Source: Dactylosporangium vinaceum
Lineage (GTDB): Bacteria; Actinomycetota; Actinomycetes; Mycobacteriales; Micromonosporaceae
Assembly (NCBI RefSeq): GCF_019904175.1
Contig: NZ_CP061913.1
Coordinates: forward strand, 62,001 to 126,000
Direction of reading: 5' to 3'
Length of the DNA: 64,000 nucleotides
Both the position numbers and the translations under genes were made by a program. Position 1 is the stretch's first letter; every line of letters begins with the position of its first letter. The notes under the pieces were generated by a model. The model had not been told where the DNA came from, ran no database searches, and saw only the letters and a program-made list of their open reading frames with translations. Positions 60,895 through 64,000 of the stretch are shown here, piece by piece.

Positions 60895-60940
60895 GGCGAT
60901 AAGTCGGATATGTCAAGGCGCGCCAGCGCCCGACATATCG
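60895..60940. repeat. dispersed hairpin repeat, locus 4 (type II, reverse orientation)
   Basis: GATATGTC (60907-60914) pairs with GACATATC (60932-60939) around a GGCGCGCC core; GCGATAAGTCGG precedes it. It is the reverse-complement relative of locus 3. Confidence 0.7.
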
Positions 60941-61008
60941 GCGGCCGGCCACGTCGGCGCTCTCAGGGAACTTTGAGGTCGGGCCGAGGTAGCCGGGAGG
61001 AGAACCCG

Positions 61009-62160
61009 CTGAACTACCTTTTCATGAAGGTCTGGTGGCTGGCCGGAGGCATCGCCGTGCTCGCGGCGGCGGCGGTTACGGCGGTTGTGGTCACGCACGG
61101 CGATAAGCCGGCTCCGGTGGCGGTGAGCACGTCGAAGGTGGGGCGGGGTCCGGTCAGCAGCACCGTGTCGGCCTCCGGGACCATCCAGGCGCAGGCCACG
61201 CGGACCCTGGGGTTCTCCGGGAGCGGGACGCTCACCGAGCTCAACGTCAAGGCCGGCGACGTGGTGGCGCCGGGGGCGGTGCTCGCGAAGATCGACGACA
61301 CCGACGCCCAGGCCGCGGTCGACCAGGCCTCGGAGAGCGTCTCCAACGCCCAGGACGCTCTGGACAAGGCCGAGGACGCGCACGACGCCGCGCTGGCCAC
61401 GCCCACCGCGAATCCCACGACGGCCGCTCCCAACCCGTCGTCGTCGCGGGCGGGCGGCTCGCAAACCGGACAGAACGCCGGTCAGGGCCAGAACGTTCAG
61501 CAGAACACCCAGCAGAACTCGCAGAACACCGCCCAGAACCGGGCCAACCAGATCCAGCAGACGAGCGACAACCTCATGAGCGCCCAGCAGCGGCTCAACA
61601 ACGCCAAGCTGAGCCTCACGCAGGCCAGCACCAAGCTCGCCGGAACGGTCATCACCGCCCCGGTCGGGGGCAAGATCCTCGCGGTGAGCGGATCGGTCGG
61701 CAGCCAGGCCGGGGCCGGCGTCGTGACGCTCGCCGGGACCGGGGACGCCGTGGTGAAGGCCCAGTTCACCGAGGCCGAAGTCGCGGCGCTGAAGGTCGGG
61801 CAGGCGGCGACCATCACGCTGCCGGACAACGCGGCGGACAAGTACACGGGCAAGGTCCTGCAGATCGACCCGGCCGGCACGCTGACGAACCGGCTGGTGC
61901 GATACGCGGCGCTCATCTCGTTCGACAAGGTGCCCGACACGCTGCTTTACGGTCAGAGCGCTACTGTCGCTGTAGTCACCGCGTCCGTGGATGACGTCCT
62001 GAACGTCCCGGCGACGGCCGTGCACGACGGGTACGTCACCGTGCGGATCAACGGCAAGGACGAGCGCAAGAAGGTCGAGACCGGCCTGCGCGGCGACGTC
62101 AACACCGAGATCAAGAGCGGACTTGCCCAAGGCGACGAGATCCTGACGGCGGGTCAGTGA
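61009..62160 (+). CDS. HlyD/MacA-type efflux periplasmic adaptor, probable CTG start
   Basis: Membrane-fusion-protein-like adaptor of a MacAB or RND-type exporter. It has an N-terminal signal anchor (about 8-28), a barrel-sandwich lipoyl-like half (GTLTELNVKAGDVVAPGAVL), a coiled-coil hairpin rich in Gln/Asn (about 100-215), the second half-motif (TVITAPVGGKILAVSGSVGS), a beta-barrel and a C-terminal domain. GGGAGGAG lies 6 bases before CTG 61009, whereas the first ATG (61024) is 21 bases away, so CTG may be the true start. No ABC transporter follows; the gene is instead coupled by GTGA to a response regulator. Confidence 0.85.
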   Translation: MNYLFMKVWWLAGGIAVLAAAAVTAVVVTHGDKPAPVAVSTSKVGRGPVSSTVSASGTIQAQATRTLGFSGSGTLTELNVKAGDVVAPGAVLAKIDDTDAQAAVDQASESVSNAQDALDKAEDAHDAALATPTANPTTAAPNPSSSRAGGSQTGQNAGQGQNVQQNTQQNSQNTAQNRANQIQQTSDNLMSAQQRLNNAKLSLTQASTKLAGTVITAPVGGKILAVSGSVGSQAGAGVVTLAGTGDAVVKAQFTEAEVAALKVGQAATITLPDNAADKYTGKVLQIDPAGTLTNRLVRYAALISFDKVPDTLLYGQSATVAVVTASVDDVLNVPATAVHDGYVTVRINGKDERKKVETGLRGDVNTEIKSGLAQGDEILTAGQ

Positions 62161-62903
62161 CGATGGAGCCGATGCCGATCAGCCCGATTCAGGCGGCCGA
62201 GCGCCAGCCGAAGGTCCTCGTCGTCGACGACGAGGCGAGCATCCGCGCGCTGCTGTCGGCCACGCTGCGCCTCACCGGCTTCGAGGTCCGGGTCGCCGCG
62301 GGGGGCCACGAGGCCCTGGCCGCCGCCGCCGAGTATGGGCCGGACCTGGTCGTGCTCGACGTCATGATGCCCGACCTCGACGGGTTCGAGGTGGCCCAGC
62401 GGCTGCGCAACTCCGGGCGGCCGGTGCCAGTGCTGTTCCTGACCGCGCGGGACTCCGTCGAGGACCGCATCTCCGGGCTGACGGTGGGCGCCGACGACTA
62501 CGTGGCCAAGCCGTTCAGCCTCGAGGAAGTCGTCCTGCGGATCCGGGCGATCCTGCGCCGCAGCCTGGGCGAGCAGCAGCAGCTCGTCGACGGCGGGGTG
62601 CTGCGCTACGCCGACCTGGAGATGGACGAGGACGCGCACGAGGTGCGCCGCGGCGGCCGCCGGGTCGATCTCTCGCCGACCGAGTTCAACCTGCTGCGCT
62701 ACCTGCTCACGAACGCCGGCCGGGTGGTCAGCAAGGCGCAGATCCTCGACCGGGTCTGGAACTACGACTTCGGCGGCGACGGGCGGATCGTGGAGAGCTA
62801 CGTCTACTACCTCCGCCGCAAGATCGACAAGTGGGACCCGCCGCTCATCCACACGGTCCGCGGGGTCGGCTACGCGCTGAGACTGCCGAGAACCGAGGGG
62901 TGA
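62157..62903 (+). CDS. OmpR/PhoB family response regulator (MprA-like)
   Basis: A 248-residue regulator: receiver with VDDE, phosphoacceptor Asp68 in VLDVMMPDLDG and Lys118 in YVAKPFSL; winged-helix domain from about 150 (LSPTEFNLLRYLLTNAGRVV; SYVYYLRRKIDK). GTG 62157 overlaps the adaptor stop and its own TGA overlaps the kinase start (both GTGA), so adaptor, regulator and kinase are one translationally coupled unit. It may control the adaptor or the divergent lipoprotein gene. Confidence 0.94.
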   Translation: MTMEPMPISPIQAAERQPKVLVVDDEASIRALLSATLRLTGFEVRVAAGGHEALAAAAEYGPDLVVLDVMMPDLDGFEVAQRLRNSGRPVPVLFLTARDSVEDRISGLTVGADDYVAKPFSLEEVVLRIRAILRRSLGEQQQLVDGGVLRYADLEMDEDAHEVRRGGRRVDLSPTEFNLLRYLLTNAGRVVSKAQILDRVWNYDFGGDGRIVESYVYYLRRKIDKWDPPLIHTVRGVGYALRLPRTEG

Positions 62904-64000
62904 AACGGCTGCGGCCCTGGCGGCACTGGACGGTCCGGACCCGGATCGTCGTCTCGGTCGTGTCAATCTCGGCGGTGGCCCTGATCGCGGCGAACTTCAT
63001 CGCGGTGCTGTTCCTCAACTGGTACCTCATCCAGCGCGTCGACCAGCAGCTCGCCCCTCGGGGCCGCACGCCCTCGGAAGCGCCGTCGGGCCGGCGCCCC
63101 AACAGCGGATTCTCACCCGGCCCCGACTTCCAGGTCTTCCACTTCAACGCCGACGGCCGGCTCGACGCGAGCACCGAGACGCCGCTCGTCGACCCGAAGC
63201 TCTTCGGCGACATCAAGCGGCGCGCGGCCGCCGAGGAGTTCTTCACCGTCGACGGGCCGACCGCACAGTGGCGGGTGCGGGTGCAGCAGTTCAACAACGG
63301 CGACTACGCGGCCTTCGCGATCTCCCTCAAGGACGTCGCGGCGACCCGCGACCAGATGGTGCAGTACACCTCGGGAGTCAGCCTTCTGCTCCTGATCCTG
63401 GTCGGCGTGGCCACCTGGGCGCTCGTGCGGGTGGGCCTGGCCCCGCTCACGCGGATGGAGGAGGCGGCGGCCGAGATCGCCGCGGGGAACCTGTCCCGCC
63501 GGATCGACGATGCCGACCCCCACACCGAGTCGGGCCGGCTCGGCCGCGCGCTCAACACCATGATGACCCGCATCGAGGGCGCGGTCGACGAGAGCGCCGC
63601 GTCCGAGCGCCGGCTCCGGCAGTTCCTGGCCGACGCCGCACACGAACTGCGCACGCCGCTGACAAGCGTCCAAGGCTTTGCTGAGCTGTACCGTCGTGGC
63701 GGCGCCCCGCCCGGCCCGGCCCTCGACGAGGCCATGGAGTGCATCGAGCTCGAGGTCGGCCGGATGCGCCTGCTCGTCAACGACCTCCTCACGCTGGCCC
63801 GCCTCGATGAGGAGCGCCCGCTGCAGCAGCACCCCGTCGACCTGCTCGCCGTCGCGGCCGACACGGTCCGCGACGCGCACGTGCGGGTGCCGACCCGGTT
63901 CGTGCAGCTGGCCGCGCTCGACGAGCGCTCGGCGACCTTCGAGCCGGTGACCGTCGAGGGCGACGAGGCCCGGCTGCGGCAGGTGGTGGCCAACCTGGTC
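62900..64000 (+). CDS. sensor histidine kinase (MprB/TrcS-like), cut by window end
   Basis: The frame is open from GTG 62900 to the end of the window (367 codons seen). There are two membrane helices (about 16-40 and 157-177) around an extracellular loop, a HAMP domain (about 178-230) and the H-box AAHELRTPLTSVQGF (His248). The ATPase domain begins (RLRQVVANLV at the very end, part of the N-box). It partners the response regulator upstream by a GTGA overlap. Confidence 0.92.
   Translation, partial: MKRLRPWRHWTVRTRIVVSVVSISAVALIAANFIAVLFLNWYLIQRVDQQLAPRGRTPSEAPSGRRPNSGFSPGPDFQVFHFNADGRLDASTETPLVDPKLFGDIKRRAAAEEFFTVDGPTAQWRVRVQQFNNGDYAAFAISLKDVAATRDQMVQYTSGVSLLLLILVGVATWALVRVGLAPLTRMEEAAAEIAAGNLSRRIDDADPHTESGRLGRALNTMMTRIEGAVDESAASERRLRQFLADAAHELRTPLTSVQGFAELYRRGGAPPGPALDEAMECIELEVGRMRLLVNDLLTLARLDEERPLQQHPVDLLAVAADTVRDAHVRVPTRFVQLAALDERSATFEPVTVEGDEARLRQVVANLV

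Overview
The window is high-GC DNA from an actinobacterium. Gene content and order (rodA-pbpA-two PASTA-type Ser/Thr kinases on one strand, facing pabA/trpG, a class E sortase and a DUF881 gene, then crgA) match the conserved block close to the chromosomal origin of Actinomycetota. Several further families (DUF5753/DUF397 pair, DUF4192, DUF6457, DUF6458) and the codon style suggest Micromonosporaceae (Actinoplanes/Micromonospora-like). That placement is inference. Nothing here is a plasmid or phage backbone, and no CRISPR array or rRNA was seen.

Layout. 1-9.6 kb: cell-wall growth and division control (rodA, pbpA, pknA-like, pknB; opposite strand pabA, small membrane protein, sortase E, DUF881; then crgA). 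9.7-16.7 kb: a membrane Fe-S oxidoreductase, two CNNM/CBS transporters, a LamG lipoprotein and an NlpC/P60 hydrolase behind a ydaO-type c-di-AMP riboswitch. 16.7-18.3 kb: dcd, a MarR regulator with a divergent PNPOx-like protein. 18.3-20.6 kb: a tRNA-Gly(CCC) followed by a decayed integrated element. The 3' part of the tRNA occurs three times, and the element holds a broken AbiEii-type pair, a frameshifted RelE/HigB-like toxin with an intact XRE antitoxin, and no integrase gene; a second, broken antitoxin lies just outside. 21-29.4 kb: MarR/redoxin pair, hydrolase, GT-C-like membrane protein, GH114-like secreted protein, proS, RlpA-like protein, SpoIIE-type phosphatase. 29.4-35.6 kb: acyl-CoA dehydrogenase, SixA-like phosphatase, hemolysin III, and the 5-oxoprolinase operon pxpBCA.

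35.6-46.5 kb: a thioredoxin/NHL protein coupled to a very proline-rich membrane protein, the branched-chain/2-oxoacid dehydrogenase operon (E1alpha, E1beta, E2), small conserved genes and a DUF5753/DUF397 pair. 46.7-52.8 kb: a GNAT protein, then DUF4192, fdhD and mobA genes, each carrying in-frame low-complexity tandem repeats, then DUF6457 and YbjN-like proteins. 52.9-64 kb: beta-propeller lipoprotein, Lrp regulator and ddaH, a two-component system with a membrane protein, secreted proteins, and an HlyD-type adaptor translationally coupled to a second two-component system that runs off the end.

The most interesting signals are non-coding: a TTACT-N4-AGTAA-type operator shared by the Fe-S oxidoreductase, acyl-CoA dehydrogenase and hemolysin III genes; a dispersed family of hairpin repeats built on CGATAAGTCG/CGATATGTCG modules at four intergenic sites; paired perfect DnaA-box-like 9-mers after pknB; and the tandem att-like copies in the tRNA-Gly island.
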